Positions 1 through 9,255 of a stretch of 64,000 nt of DNA are shown piece after piece. Positions within the stretch are counted from its first letter, which is position 1; the number at the start of each line of letters is the position of its first letter. Below the pieces are notes generated by a model. That model did no database searches. It had not been told where the DNA came from and saw only the letters and a list, made by a program, of their open reading frames with translations. Position numbers and translations under genes: made by a program. Source of the DNA: Ruminococcus sp. AF31-8BH (GTDB lineage: Bacteria > Bacillota > Clostridia > Lachnospirales > Lachnospiraceae); contig NZ_QTVN01000001.1 in assembly GCF_003460605.1 (NCBI RefSeq), forward strand, positions 372,001 through 436,000, read 5' to 3'.

Positions 1-483
1 GGTTACAATATTATTCATCGTTACATTAAACACATTGAAAATACAAGAAATAATATAAATGCTGGCATAGGTAATAGCGTAAGGCATGATACTGTCTGTT
101 GCTCCTAAAAATTTAAGAATAGGACGAAGAAAAATTATGGATAAAATAATCATAATTGCACCTACAGTAATACTACTATACAATGCCGTACTTGCTACTT
201 GATTTGCTTTTTCTTTGTCACCCTTTCCTAATAATCTAGACAGATAAGATGCTGAACCATTTCCAAACAGTAAGCCTAATCCCACTACTACTTGACCAAG
301 TGGATAAACTACTGAGATTGCTCCCATCTGACTTGTACCCAAACTACCTACAAAATAGGCATCCACCAGATTGTAGATAGCATTTACCATCATACCCAAC
401 ATGGTAGGGATTCCCATAGCCATAAGGGCTTTTGGTATCGGAGCATTTCCTAATAACTCCATTTTGTTGTTACGATTGTTCAT
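1..483 (-). CDS. MATE-family efflux transporter (5' part; gene runs off the left edge)
   Basis: The first 161 codons encode the N-terminal half of a multidrug/sodium antiporter of the MATE family, expected in the cytoplasmic membrane. Reading back from the ATG at 483 gives MNNRNNKMELLGNAPIPKAL, then alternating hydrophobic helices and the MATE-typical stretches MVNAIYNLVDAYFVGSLG and GNGSASYLSRLLGKGD. A good Shine-Dalgarno (AGGAGA, complement of 491-496) precedes the start. The gene diverges from a PadR regulator across a short AT-rich region carrying a palindrome, the usual arrangement for a pump controlled by its neighbour. It occupies the position where Tn916 carries its resistance cargo, so it is probably ICE cargo. 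The substrate cannot be told from sequence. Confidence 0.88.
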   Translation of the reverse strand, partial: MNNRNNKMELLGNAPIPKALMAMGIPTMLGMMVNAIYNLVDAYFVGSLGTSQMGAISVVYPLGQVVVGLGLLFGNGSASYLSRLLGKGDKEKANQVASTALYSSITVGAIMIILSIIFLRPILKFLGATDSIMPYAITYASIYIISCIFNVFNVTMNNIVT

Positions 484-563
484 TCAAAAATCTCCTTTCT
501 CTTGACATGAATTATAAAATATAATAGTATAAATTACAGCATATTTAGCTGTAGGAATTATAC

Positions 564-580
564 TACTATAATTTATAGTA
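564..580. promoter_or_regulatory. Palindromic operator candidate between MATE and padR
   Basis: TACTATAATTTATAGTA is a 17-bp inverted repeat with perfect 8-bp arms around one central base, 28 bp before the PadR start. It overlaps a TATAAT hexamer at 567-572. A related AT-rich sequence lies at 520-535, closer to the MATE start. PadR proteins commonly bind such palindromes and repress both their own gene and a divergent pump, so this is the likely operator. The binding is inferred. Confidence 0.6.
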
Positions 581-608
581 ACTGTCAATATAAATGGAGG
601 AAAAATTT

Positions 609-1139
609 ATGGCAACGATTGATTTAATAGTATTAGGGATTCTCAAAAAAGAATCCATGAGTGCATACGATATTCAAAAAATGGTGGAATATCGAAACAT
701 CTCTAAATGGGTAAAAATTAGTACCCCCTCAATCTACAAAAAAGTGATTCAGTTAGAGGGAAAAGGCTATATCACTAGCACACAGGTTAAAGATGGAAAA
801 ATGCCAGAAAAAGCAGTTTACACATTGACTGATTCTGGAAATTCTCAATTTGAAAAACTTATGCTAGATATATCCTGCAAACCAATTCATATTTTTTTAG
901 ATTTTAATGCCGTAATTGTCAACCTTGACAGTTTATCCAAAGATAATCAAAAACTATGTCTTGATAATATCGAAAATAATATTAAAATGCTTAAATCATA
1001 TATAGAGGAAAATAGGAATTTTAAAAAGAATATTCCTGAAATCCCCGAAACTGGATTAGCCGTTTTAGAACAACAGGCTATTCTTGTACAAGCAATCGAA
1101 ACATGGATTATGTCAATGAGAGAGCATCTTAATTTGTAA
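609..1139 (+). CDS. PadR-family transcriptional regulator
   Basis: This 176-residue protein has an N-terminal winged helix (about residues 1-85). It begins ATIDLIVLGILKKESMSAYD, has the recognition-helix region STPSIYKKVIQLEGKGYI and the wing EKAVYTLTDSG, followed by a helical C-terminal dimerisation region. PadR-type repressors respond to small toxic molecules and usually control efflux or detoxification genes. The start at 609 is chosen because GGAGG at 596-600 lies 8 bp before it; an in-frame ATG at 594 overlaps that Shine-Dalgarno and is unlikely. It is divergent from the MATE gene and very probably regulates it. The ligand is unknown. Confidence 0.85.
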   Translation: MATIDLIVLGILKKESMSAYDIQKMVEYRNISKWVKISTPSIYKKVIQLEGKGYITSTQVKDGKMPEKAVYTLTDSGNSQFEKLMLDISCKPIHIFLDFNAVIVNLDSLSKDNQKLCLDNIENNIKMLKSYIEENRNFKKNIPEIPETGLAVLEQQAILVQAIETWIMSMREHLNL

Positions 1140-1157
1140 TATCCCTCCAAAAAATAT

Positions 1158-1198
1158 AAAGGGCTTGCTATGCGTAGTTTATACGAAAGCAAGCCTTT
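1158..1198. terminator. Hairpin between padR and the conjugation operon
   Basis: GGCTTGCT (1162-1169) pairs with AGCAAGCC (1188-1195), flanked by AAA and TTTT. It lies between convergent genes and could stop transcripts from both sides. Confidence 0.65.
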
Positions 1199-1202
1199 TG
1201 TC

Positions 1203-2105
1203 TTATTTAATAATCTTCCAGTTATCGTCCTTATGAAGCACAAGCTCATACTGTGAGATTTGTGTCATTTTCGACTTGTTATCCAGATACTTCACAGACA
1301 CACTGACCTTGAGGTTATCGCCGTCTTTGGTAAAGACAGGGTTTACCAGTTCCGAAAATACATAGTCGCCGGATACAGGAGCAAGCACGCTGGCTTTGAC
1401 ATAATAGGCAAGTTCTTTTTCCGTAGCTGTCGGATAGAGCTTAAAGAATGTTTCCAAGAAAGCGGTAGCGTCCTTGACAGTATCGGAGCTGACACTGACA
1501 TCTGTTTCCTGTGCTTTCGGTTCATACTTTGATTTCTGCACTGCCGGAGCAAGGGTAGGATTCTGGGTAATGACCATTGCACCGTCCTTATCCACATGAA
1601 CGGTCACTGTGTAGTTTTCTGTGACTGTCTGTGTCTGTTCTCCCTCTTTTACCTGCTGATCTACTTCGTAGGCAACGGTAAAATCGTTCGTTCCAGGCTG
1701 TTCTACATTCCAGACCAGCACATTTGTAACGGTAGCACTGGTTGGTATATCTGTTCTGATGGTATCGGCGTTCAAGTCCTGTAATTCTTTGGTAATGTAT
1801 TTACTGATTTCTGTTGTCCTTGCTTCAATGGCTTCCTTGCTGGTATCCCATGAGTAGTAGGCTTTCGCAAAGTTCTTGACGAAATTTTCAATACCGTTGG
1901 TATCGTTCAATCTTAACTGAATGATTTCTTTTTCATGTACCGTGTGGGTGTCAATGGCGGTAAAGTTCTTATACACACCAAAACTGGTGCTTGCCAGAAG
2001 CACCGCCCACAACAGCAGGACAGATTTCTTATGTGTCCCGACTTTCATGGTACGCACTTTCTTATTCTTAGGTGCTTTCTCTGTTTTTTCTTTCTTCTTA
2101 AACAT
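1203..2105 (-). CDS. TcpC-family conjugal transfer protein (Tn916 Orf13 type)
   Basis: The 300-residue product has a short basic cytoplasmic tail (KKKEKTEKAPKNKK), one membrane helix at about residues 28-48 and a long extracytoplasmic part. The latter resembles the paired NTF2-like domains of TcpC, a bitopic protein that stabilises the conjugation channel in Gram-positive type IV secretion systems. Length and position, last in the transfer operon after the CwlT-like hydrolase, match Tn916 orf13. The C-terminal part (FLETFFKLYPTATEKELAYY) is typical of the second domain. It lies 14 bp after the hydrolase gene and should be cotranscribed with it. Nothing suggests damage. Confidence 0.87.
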   Translation of the reverse strand: MFKKKEKTEKAPKNKKVRTMKVGTHKKSVLLLWAVLLASTSFGVYKNFTAIDTHTVHEKEIIQLRLNDTNGIENFVKNFAKAYYSWDTSKEAIEARTTEISKYITKELQDLNADTIRTDIPTSATVTNVLVWNVEQPGTNDFTVAYEVDQQVKEGEQTQTVTENYTVTVHVDKDGAMVITQNPTLAPAVQKSKYEPKAQETDVSVSSDTVKDATAFLETFFKLYPTATEKELAYYVKASVLAPVSGDYVFSELVNPVFTKDGDNLKVSVSVKYLDNKSKMTQISQYELVLHKDDNWKIIK

Positions 2106-2119
2106 ATTTCAAGTCCTTT

Positions 2120-3127
2120 CTATTGTTTGATTCTTCCGGCACAAATGATGTGCTGTTGCCAGTAGGCAGAGGTCAAATCAGTATAGCCGATTGGATTTCC
2201 GGCATGATACATCTGATTGTTTCCCACATAGATTCCTACATGGGTAACATAGTCGCTGGTGTTATAGGTGGAATGGAAAAAGACCAAATCGCCAGCCTGT
2301 GCCTGTGACAATGGGATATGCTGGGTTGCGTCATACTGTGACTGTGCGGTTCGTGGCAGGCTGATTCCGGCTTTTCCGTAGCACCACTGGGTAAGACCAG
2401 AACAGTCAAAAGAGGTGTTCGGGTTACTGCCACCGTAGACATACTTCCAGCCTTGATACTTCAACGCTTCATTCATAACAGCCTGTACCGTTTCGTTGCT
2501 GAACTGCTTCACGGTCAGATATTGGTTGACCAGCTCCACATAGAACATATTTCCGTAGTTATACCGCCAGCCACCATTTTTACTGACCGCTATCGGGTTC
2601 GTATAGGTCACTTTTGTACCGCCGGATTTATTCTTTGCGAAATTCTCCGCAAGGTTGAAGCCGTGCTTTTTTCCATTTTTCGCCACATAGTCGGTATAAC
2701 CACCACCATAGTTATAAGACTGTATGACCACGTTAATGTCATTCATGCCTTTTGCTTTACAGGAAGAAAGCAGGGACGCAAAATATTTACACCCCTGCTT
2801 AATGGATTCTTCTGTACTTAAGGAGTTTGGCGGTAGTCCCAGACTTTCGCTGGACTGCATGACATCAATAGCCGTACCGCCACTTTCTACCTGTATGATG
2901 GCAAGCAGGACGTTCACATACTCCGAGATACCGTTTTCTCTGGCGTATTTTTCTACCATCGGCTGATGTTTGAGGACATCGGCTGACAGGTTCATGCCAG
3001 AATAGACAGGCGAATAGCTGTTGGAACTGTCGTCATCTTCGCCGGAAATCAATATCCCGAAAAAAAGGACGATGGAGAAAAGGACAGGAAATATCGTACC
3101 TATGATAAGGATACGTTTTAATCTCAT
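2120..3127 (-). CDS. Bifunctional lysozyme / NlpC-P60 peptidase (CwlT-like, Tn916 Orf14 type)
   Basis: This 335-residue cell-wall hydrolase opens peptidoglycan locally for assembly of the conjugation machine. A membrane anchor or signal segment occupies residues 7-27. A lysozyme-like domain follows at about 55-190 (LLAIIQVESGG with the catalytic Glu). A C-terminal NlpC/P60 endopeptidase at about 215-335 has the Cys of SFDCSGLTQW, the His of YVTHVGIYVG and a later polar residue region. This two-domain order is that of CwlT from ICEBs1 and Tn916. The ATG overlaps the stop of the upstream channel gene by 4 bp, implying translational coupling. All key catalytic residues are present. Confidence 0.92.
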   Translation of the reverse strand: MRLKRILIIGTIFPVLFSIVLFFGILISGEDDDSSNSYSPVYSGMNLSADVLKHQPMVEKYARENGISEYVNVLLAIIQVESGGTAIDVMQSSESLGLPPNSLSTEESIKQGCKYFASLLSSCKAKGMNDINVVIQSYNYGGGYTDYVAKNGKKHGFNLAENFAKNKSGGTKVTYTNPIAVSKNGGWRYNYGNMFYVELVNQYLTVKQFSNETVQAVMNEALKYQGWKYVYGGSNPNTSFDCSGLTQWCYGKAGISLPRTAQSQYDATQHIPLSQAQAGDLVFFHSTYNTSDYVTHVGIYVGNNQMYHAGNPIGYTDLTSAYWQQHIICAGRIKQ

Positions 3128-5259
3128 TTCTTCCGTCCTTTCTCTGGTTGCTTCGTAACAGTCTTACGATTCTGTTTTTGGTTAACCTGTTTCTGTATGG
3201 TTGTTTTCTTTTGATTACTTCTGGATTCCACTACATTTGGCTGGTTCGTTCTGGTAACACCTTTGACCTGTTGCTCCTGTCTGATATTGGTTCGGACAGT
3301 TTCTTTTCCAGCCTTGACTTCTGCATTTTTTATCACAGGAGAAGTAGCAGGACGCTTCATATCCGGCTTTATGACCGTATCGGTCTGTGCTGTTTTTGGA
3401 ACAGGTGTGGCAACAGGGCGTTCATGGCTTCTGATAGCTCCGGCTGTCGCTGATCCATTCGCATGAACTGTCTGCCTTGCTTCCTGTGCTTTCTGTAATT
3501 TCTGCTTTTTCTGTGAGATATTTTCCCTGTGCAGGTTACGTTTCTGTGTACGCTGTTCCTGTCGGTTTTCCCGTTCTTCCACAACGCCACGCTTAAAGTC
3601 TGATACATTATCCTTTGCTTTCTGTTTGGCAGAATGGACAGCATAACCAGCCTGTGTCGGCAGGTCTTTCACATTTTCTTTCAGAGAAGAAGCACTGTCA
3701 CGGACTTTATTTTTCGTATCCATCACAGCACCCACAGCAGAACCAACACGGCTTCCCATGCTGGCAGAGGTATTTTCCCGTTTCTTTGGCGGTTGGTTCG
3801 TTGCTGGCTTTCCGGCTCTGGCAACACTTGCACCTGCCACCGCACCTGCAACACTTCCAGCACCGACAGCCCTTGCAATTCGGCGTTCCATACGTCTTGC
3901 CCTGTGTCGCATGAACACCATCGGTCTACGGAATATCCGGCGACCTATCTGCTGGCTGTCATTGGCATTAAGGCTGAACATACTCATTAGCTCTCCGAGC
4001 TTCATGTAGATTCCGGCAAAACAGATTATCTGCAAAAACGCCACCATGAAGAACGGATAATCTGTGGAAATGTTGTAGAACATACTGGAAATCGAAAATG
4101 CCACGGTCACAATCAGCGTGATTCCAGCTCTTGTCATAATGGCGTTGAATACACGGACAACTGCCTGTTTCGCCATGTTCTCATAGGTCGGTATCATGGA
4201 CAGTAAAAAGCTGACAGGCAAAAACATGGCATATATGATAAAAAGTATCTGGGAAAATAACATCATGCCGGTAAGCAGAAAGATAAAGATTGTGATACCG
4301 AGATTGAAAATGAGCAGGAAGAACACCATGCCAAGACGGTTGACGACTTGCGGAATGGTAAGGTTGTCATTGTCGTTATCCTCAATCTCTGTTTTGACGA
4401 CATTTTCCCTTGTTTCCCCATCTTCGTCTGACGGGCTGGCAGATACTAGAGCTTCCACACGGTCAGTCCCGATTTCTTCGGTATCGCTGTTCCCAAACTG
4501 CAACAACAGCCACGGTTTTTCTACCTGTATCGCAAACAGGCTGTCACGGATAAGGTCTACGCTGTCCTTGCCTTTGCTTTCTGAATCGGGGAGCATGATT
4601 TTTGTCCCCAAGTCCAGAGAAGCGGTGCTGATGTCCGAACTGAAATCATTGATTTTCTGGATATAATTGGGAGCATAAGCAATAAAGGACGCAGACACAA
4701 TGAACACCACCACAAAGTTGATAACAGCGTGAAGTGCTTTGCTTGTTTCCCGTTTGAGAAGCCCTGTATAGGCGGTGTAAACACCTACAATCAGAATGAT
4801 AATGAGCAGGAATCCCACATAGAATCCACTGCTGGAAAATCCATGTTCGGTCACTCCGGCAAGTGTCTGGATACTTTTCCCGATACTGTCTGCCATGTCA
4901 TTGATGAAGTCCAGCTTATACGCCTGTTGCACCACATATCCTGTGGCATTGCTAAGATACAGGCTGATTGTCCAGACAAAATTTGTGATACAGTAAAGCC
5001 CGTACTGCACCGATTTTCCAATGCCGTCCAGCCAGTTCCACGGAAGCCATGACCAGCTATTGTCCACATAGAAATCAAGCTGATAGTTGGAAAGCGGATA
5101 CTTTGAATACAGGTTGTCTGCATTGACCGTATCATCGACCAGTCCAGACGCATGAGCTACCGTCCCAAGCAGGGACAACAGTACCAGTGTAACGGTCACG
5201 GCAAGCAGAACCAGTTTCAGTACATGGAATACCTTTTCTTTTGTGATAGATTTTATCAT
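3124..5259 (-). CDS. Polytopic conjugation channel protein (CD3337/EF1877 family, Tn916 Orf15 type)
   Basis: The 711-residue protein begins with a signal-like helix. Membrane segments lie at about 85-105, 150-168, 180-200, 310-365 and 375-425. A long basic, Gln/Lys/Arg-rich cytoplasmic tail (about 440-711) follows, with coiled-coil-like stretches such as QKKQKLQKAQEARQ. This matches the VirB6/TrbL-like pore component of Tn916-class transfer systems. It lies between the VirB4-like ATPase and the CwlT-like hydrolase with 4-bp overlaps at both ends, so the three are translationally coupled. The low-complexity tail varies greatly between elements and could contact DNA or the ATPase. Confidence 0.87.
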   Translation of the reverse strand: MIKSITKEKVFHVLKLVLLAVTVTLVLLSLLGTVAHASGLVDDTVNADNLYSKYPLSNYQLDFYVDNSWSWLPWNWLDGIGKSVQYGLYCITNFVWTISLYLSNATGYVVQQAYKLDFINDMADSIGKSIQTLAGVTEHGFSSSGFYVGFLLIIILIVGVYTAYTGLLKRETSKALHAVINFVVVFIVSASFIAYAPNYIQKINDFSSDISTASLDLGTKIMLPDSESKGKDSVDLIRDSLFAIQVEKPWLLLQFGNSDTEEIGTDRVEALVSASPSDEDGETRENVVKTEIEDNDNDNLTIPQVVNRLGMVFFLLIFNLGITIFIFLLTGMMLFSQILFIIYAMFLPVSFLLSMIPTYENMAKQAVVRVFNAIMTRAGITLIVTVAFSISSMFYNISTDYPFFMVAFLQIICFAGIYMKLGELMSMFSLNANDSQQIGRRIFRRPMVFMRHRARRMERRIARAVGAGSVAGAVAGASVARAGKPATNQPPKKRENTSASMGSRVGSAVGAVMDTKNKVRDSASSLKENVKDLPTQAGYAVHSAKQKAKDNVSDFKRGVVEERENRQEQRTQKRNLHRENISQKKQKLQKAQEARQTVHANGSATAGAIRSHERPVATPVPKTAQTDTVIKPDMKRPATSPVIKNAEVKAGKETVRTNIRQEQQVKGVTRTNQPNVVESRSNQKKTTIQKQVNQKQNRKTVTKQPEKGRKK

Positions 5260-7709
5260 TCCAAATCCACCTCACTTTTTATCGGCGGTCTGGTATCAAA
5301 AGCATGGAGCAGTTCTACAAAGACAGGGTGTATCTGTACCACACCGACACGTCCGTATAAATCCTGCATTAAGCATTGTCCGTTCTCCAAATCCCTCAAC
5401 CGTTTCTGGTTGTTTTCGTCCTCACTGTCCAGACCGAAAAACTCTAAGGTCTGCTTGATTTCATTGGTATCTGTGGAGCGGAACGCAAACTTTAAGCCGA
5501 TGTTATTTTTCAGACTTTCTTTCGATACGTCCCCAGAGGATTGTGTCACAAAATAGACTCCGGCGTTCATGGCTCTACCAGCACGCACCAGCTTATTTGA
5601 GAGTGTTTCTCCCTGTGCCACATTCAAGAACGCCCATGCTTCGTCAAGGTCTACAATCTTAAAAATGCTTCGGTCACTGTGAATGAAGTCAAGGGCAAAG
5701 GTACTGATAACAATTAAGATGGATACCGACAACAGTTCAATGGTCGTGTATTCTTCAAAGGTAGTATCCTTATCCGGCAGAACCAAATCTGCAACCTGTA
5801 TGATGTTGAGCTGGTTATCCAGACTGATTGCATTTTCCACCGAACCGTTCGAGAACAAAAGCTGTGCAAAATCATAGTCCGTAAAACTTTCGATATGGTC
5901 TGCAATATTACGGGATACGGCGGTATCCTCTTTTCGCAGTTCCTCAATGACCTGTAACAGCCCGTGGTTCTGGTTCTGGGATACGGTACGGACAGCTTTT
6001 CTAAGGACAGGGAACTTTTCGCCGTCCCTTGAAGAAATTCCTGTAAGGAAAGTCAGAATGTCGATGGCAAGACTTTCAGCATCCTTGACATCTTTCATAA
6101 TCACATACGGGTCTAACAGCCCTTGGTTGCTGGAATCACTGGTAATGTTTACAATGTTGATTTCCTCTGCAATCTCCGGCAGTGTTTCTTTCCAGTTTCC
6201 ACGCTCACTTTTCGGGTCTAGGATAACTGCCTGTCCACCGAACAGGACGGAATAATACACCAGCAGGTTATTACAGAATGACTTTCCACCGCCAAGCGAA
6301 CCCACAAAAGCAGAAGCCAACGCATTTGTGACCGTACCTTTTACCCCTTGACTGGCAAGGGACGGTTGCAGATAGACATTTCTTCCCGTATCCACGGAAT
6401 AGCCGATATAGATTCCTGTATTTTCTCCCAACATCTGGGTAGCACCGAAGCCAAGTCCGGCTAAAAAATCGGATTTCACATACTGGATATAATCATTGAT
6501 ATAACGCTTGCTGGCTGGAAGAAACTCTCCATGCAGTCCCATCATATCTCCGGCAGGACGTACCAGCTTCACGTTCAAATCATCGTAAAAGTCCTTGACT
6601 TCATCACAACGGCGTTTCAGTTCGTCAAGATCGGGTGCAGACACCCGTATGACGTAACTTAACTTGTACATACTTTCCTTGCTCTGGTCTAAATCTGTTT
6701 CCAGTTCATCGACACTGTCTAAGGCTTCCACCACATTTGAACTTGTTTCATTTCCGGCTTGATAGGCGTGATTGTCCAAGTCCTTTAATTCCTTTTTCTT
6801 GTTGCGGACAGTGGTTAAGGCTTTCTTATTTCCCACAATCTCAACATTCATGGAAGTATCCACAGGGAATGTGAACTGCTGTTGCTGGAAATAAAAGATT
6901 TCCGATGATGGGAAGTCCAACTCCCCGACAATGGCATTGACCGTAAAGTAGGACACATAACTTTCACTGTCCTCATGTTCCAGACGCAAATATCGCTGGC
7001 TTTCTTCCACCACACAACGGGTAGGACGGATAAGGTCATAATACTTAATCAGTGTTTCTCTTTTTAATTTTCTTTTTGGTAGAGGATACACATAATCTTC
7101 ATAGGCTATCCCGTCCCTGCCGTAAAGGTGTTCCATCAGATAGGCAAAGTCTTTGGCTTCCAGTCGGCGGATTTTGAACCTACGGGAGATTTTGTTTTCC
7201 AGTAATTTCTCCATCTTCACATAACGGTTGATTTCATCATTGCTCATGGAAACAAAGTCATTCATCAGCGTGTGCCTTACCTCATTCAAAAACTCACGGA
7301 ATGTCAGAAATACCGATTTTTTGATGTTCTTCAGATTGACTTCGTCCTCTGTGACCATGAGCTTGAATCCCAGAAAGAAACGGTAATCAACTTGATTGTC
7401 GCCTATCATGGATACAAGGGCTTCGGTCTGGTCATCTATTTTCTGATAGGCGATTTCCTTTAATTTTCCCGTTACCAGCTTTTTGGATTGTTCCTGTATG
7501 CTTCGGATTGAGCTTTCGGTTGCAATCTGTAACGCATGAATCTTTCCCTCACGGGACTGTGCGATAAGCTGACGGAAGCTGTCATGCACAAAGTATTTCT
7601 GTTCTGGGGATAAGAACGAATAATTGTAAGGTATCAGCTCATAGTAGGCGAACACCTCATTGTCCTTGTTCCAGACAAGGTTGTTGTCGACATATTTAAT
7701 CGGGAACAT
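5256..7709 (-). CDS. VirB4-like conjugation ATPase (Tn916 Orf16 / ConE type)
   Basis: The 817-residue cytoplasmic ATPase powers assembly of, or DNA passage through, the type IV secretion channel. The N-terminal half (1-400) is the VirB4 interaction region. The C-terminal half carries Walker A GSLGGGKSF (about residue 470), a Walker B-like stretch (IFKIVDLDEAWAFL) and the GRAMNAGVYFVTQSS segment typical of HerA/VirB4 enzymes. The DEAW acidic pair and the Walker lysine are intact, so it should be active. Its start overlaps the TcpE gene by 14 bp and its end overlaps the channel gene by 4 bp. Confidence 0.93.
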   Translation of the reverse strand: MFPIKYVDNNLVWNKDNEVFAYYELIPYNYSFLSPEQKYFVHDSFRQLIAQSREGKIHALQIATESSIRSIQEQSKKLVTGKLKEIAYQKIDDQTEALVSMIGDNQVDYRFFLGFKLMVTEDEVNLKNIKKSVFLTFREFLNEVRHTLMNDFVSMSNDEINRYVKMEKLLENKISRRFKIRRLEAKDFAYLMEHLYGRDGIAYEDYVYPLPKRKLKRETLIKYYDLIRPTRCVVEESQRYLRLEHEDSESYVSYFTVNAIVGELDFPSSEIFYFQQQQFTFPVDTSMNVEIVGNKKALTTVRNKKKELKDLDNHAYQAGNETSSNVVEALDSVDELETDLDQSKESMYKLSYVIRVSAPDLDELKRRCDEVKDFYDDLNVKLVRPAGDMMGLHGEFLPASKRYINDYIQYVKSDFLAGLGFGATQMLGENTGIYIGYSVDTGRNVYLQPSLASQGVKGTVTNALASAFVGSLGGGKSFCNNLLVYYSVLFGGQAVILDPKSERGNWKETLPEIAEEINIVNITSDSSNQGLLDPYVIMKDVKDAESLAIDILTFLTGISSRDGEKFPVLRKAVRTVSQNQNHGLLQVIEELRKEDTAVSRNIADHIESFTDYDFAQLLFSNGSVENAISLDNQLNIIQVADLVLPDKDTTFEEYTTIELLSVSILIVISTFALDFIHSDRSIFKIVDLDEAWAFLNVAQGETLSNKLVRAGRAMNAGVYFVTQSSGDVSKESLKNNIGLKFAFRSTDTNEIKQTLEFFGLDSEDENNQKRLRDLENGQCLMQDLYGRVGVVQIHPVFVELLHAFDTRPPIKSEVDLE

Positions 7710-8085
7710 AGGTCACACTCCTTACTGCCGTGATAGTTTCCTCAAATTTCTGCTTATGCAGGTTCACGGCTTTTCCGGCATAAGTCACTTTGGGACGCAG
7801 GGCATACAGAACCATCGTCTTGATGTAACTGTATGGCTTTTTCCCGTCAAAGGTTTTCTGTGACATAAACCATGTAAGGGCAACGGGAATCCCGAAATAT
7901 TTCAAAAACGCACCCTCAATCATGGAAAGTGGCGGTACATCTGCAAACAGAATGATGATAAATTCCGTCAGCACGAACCATGTAATCTGGGTAAAGGTCA
8001 CAGGGAATGGCAGGTTTACATCATTGATGGCATACAGTACCTTTTCCACGTTCCAGATACTTGTATAACTTCGGATTTTCTTCAC
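7696..8085 (-). CDS. TcpE-family conjugal transfer membrane protein (Tn916 Orf17 type)
   Basis: This 129-residue protein has two hydrophobic segments at about residues 30-50 and 63-80 and a C-terminal cytoplasmic part (SYIKTMVLYALRPKVTYAGK), the layout of TcpE/PrgI-like proteins. These are essential small membrane parts of the Gram-positive conjugation apparatus and often place the VirB4-like ATPase at the membrane. It immediately precedes that ATPase with a 14-bp overlap. A clear Shine-Dalgarno (AAAGGAGC) precedes the ATG. Confidence 0.87.
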   Translation of the reverse strand: MKKIRSYTSIWNVEKVLYAINDVNLPFPVTFTQITWFVLTEFIIILFADVPPLSMIEGAFLKYFGIPVALTWFMSQKTFDGKKPYSYIKTMVLYALRPKVTYAGKAVNLHKQKFEETITAVRSVTYVPD

Positions 8086-8197
8086 TTGTAAATGCTCCTT
8101 TCTTCATTTTCCTAACAACAGGGACAGCCGGATTTTCCAGACTGCCCCAAGAGAAAAGCTGACAGTAGCACCAGTGGCGGTGCTGATCTGCCAGCCT

Positions 8198-8701
8198 TTA
8201 ACGCAGTACCTCACAGATACCAGCGTTTGTTGCAATAAATGTCCCCTCTATATCGAGGTCACGCCCGTAGGCTTCATAGTCGATATAGTTCTGTAAAGAG
8301 GACGGGATTTCTCCGAGTACCTGTTCTTCATCAATCAGATAGTAGGCTAAATCGGTCATCGTTTCACAGCCGGAATACAGAATGATGTCGTCCTTATGTT
8401 CCACCAGTTCTTCCAGACTGCCATAGCAGGATATAAAACTGTCCAAGTCGTCCAGCAGGTAATCTGGTAATTCTTCCAACTGCTCATAGATACGGTTCAA
8501 TTCTTCAATAGAAGTGTATTCGCTAATCTCCATCGGGAAGTTGTCCGTATCATGGATTGCGTATTCTTCGTACTCTGCATTTAAGCCGATACGTTCTGCA
8601 ATCACTTCTTCGTCCAACGGAAAAGAGAACCAGTCCCCGACTAGTTCTCCCTCATTGTATTTGCCGAGATTGGCTATATAGACTTGCATATCATCAATCA
8701 T
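8198..8701 (-). CDS. ardA: Antirestriction protein ArdA (first of two)
   Basis: The 167-residue acidic protein imitates DNA and inhibits type I restriction enzymes, protecting the incoming single-stranded then duplexed element in a new host. It shows the ArdA three-part pattern: an N-terminal strand (MQVYIANLGKYNEGELVGDW), a middle region rich in Asp/Glu (PDYLLDDLDSF) and a C-terminal region (YEAYGRDLDIEGTFI). Negative charge is spread along the whole chain, as expected of a DNA mimic. A second, clearly different ArdA gene lies directly upstream. The position corresponds to Tn916 orf18. Confidence 0.92.
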   Translation of the reverse strand: MIDDMQVYIANLGKYNEGELVGDWFSFPLDEEVIAERIGLNAEYEEYAIHDTDNFPMEISEYTSIEELNRIYEQLEELPDYLLDDLDSFISCYGSLEELVEHKDDIILYSGCETMTDLAYYLIDEEQVLGEIPSSLQNYIDYEAYGRDLDIEGTFIATNAGICEVLR

Positions 8702-8758
8702 AAGCGGTTCACTTCCTTTCGGTTGTATTCATAAAATCTGCCATAAGCAATACCACCA

Positions 8759-9250
8759 TCAGAGCTTGAACATACCGTTGTTGCAGAGAGCATAACGTCC
8801 TTTTTCTTCCAGTTCATGGGCGTAGGCTTCCAGATTAAAATATTTCTTTCCCTTTTCGGAGAGAGCAGAAAATTCAATGTTATGCTCCAAGCGGTAACGG
8901 GCAACGTCCATGATGTTGTGGCACTCTGGATAAAACAGAAATTCTTCTGATTTCTGCAATAAATCCTCTACACCGCCACAATAAGGAATCAACTCTTTGT
9001 ATGCCTGCTGAACTTCTGGCGATAAATCCGTGTAAGCAAAGTATAGCTTGTTTAATCGTCTGACAGAAGTTGTCCTTACAATATCGCCAGCAAAGGGGAG
9101 CTTCATATCTGTGATTTGATAGTCTTTGCTGTCAGCTTCCACACCGAGCAGGTCACGGAACAGCTCATAATCAATGGGTAAATCAAACCAGCGAGAGGTT
9201 TTATCCTCTGCTGATTTGGTCGTTTCAATCAATACACTACATTCTTCCAT
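8759..9250 (-). CDS. ardA: Antirestriction protein ArdA (second, diverged copy)
   Basis: This 163-residue ArdA-type protein has the ending HELEEKGRYALCNNGMFKL and a middle part like its neighbour, but it shares only limited identity with it. It is therefore an old duplication or a separate acquisition rather than a recent copy. It keeps the acidic, elongated character of a DNA mimic, though with more Lys than the other copy. Two different ArdA proteins could block different restriction enzyme families. Five bases separate it from the TcpD-like gene upstream. The likely ATG is at 9250. Confidence 0.88.
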   Translation of the reverse strand: MEECSVLIETTKSAEDKTSRWFDLPIDYELFRDLLGVEADSKDYQITDMKLPFAGDIVRTTSVRRLNKLYFAYTDLSPEVQQAYKELIPYCGGVEDLLQKSEEFLFYPECHNIMDVARYRLEHNIEFSALSEKGKKYFNLEAYAHELEEKGRYALCNNGMFKL

Positions 9251-9255
9251 AGGCT

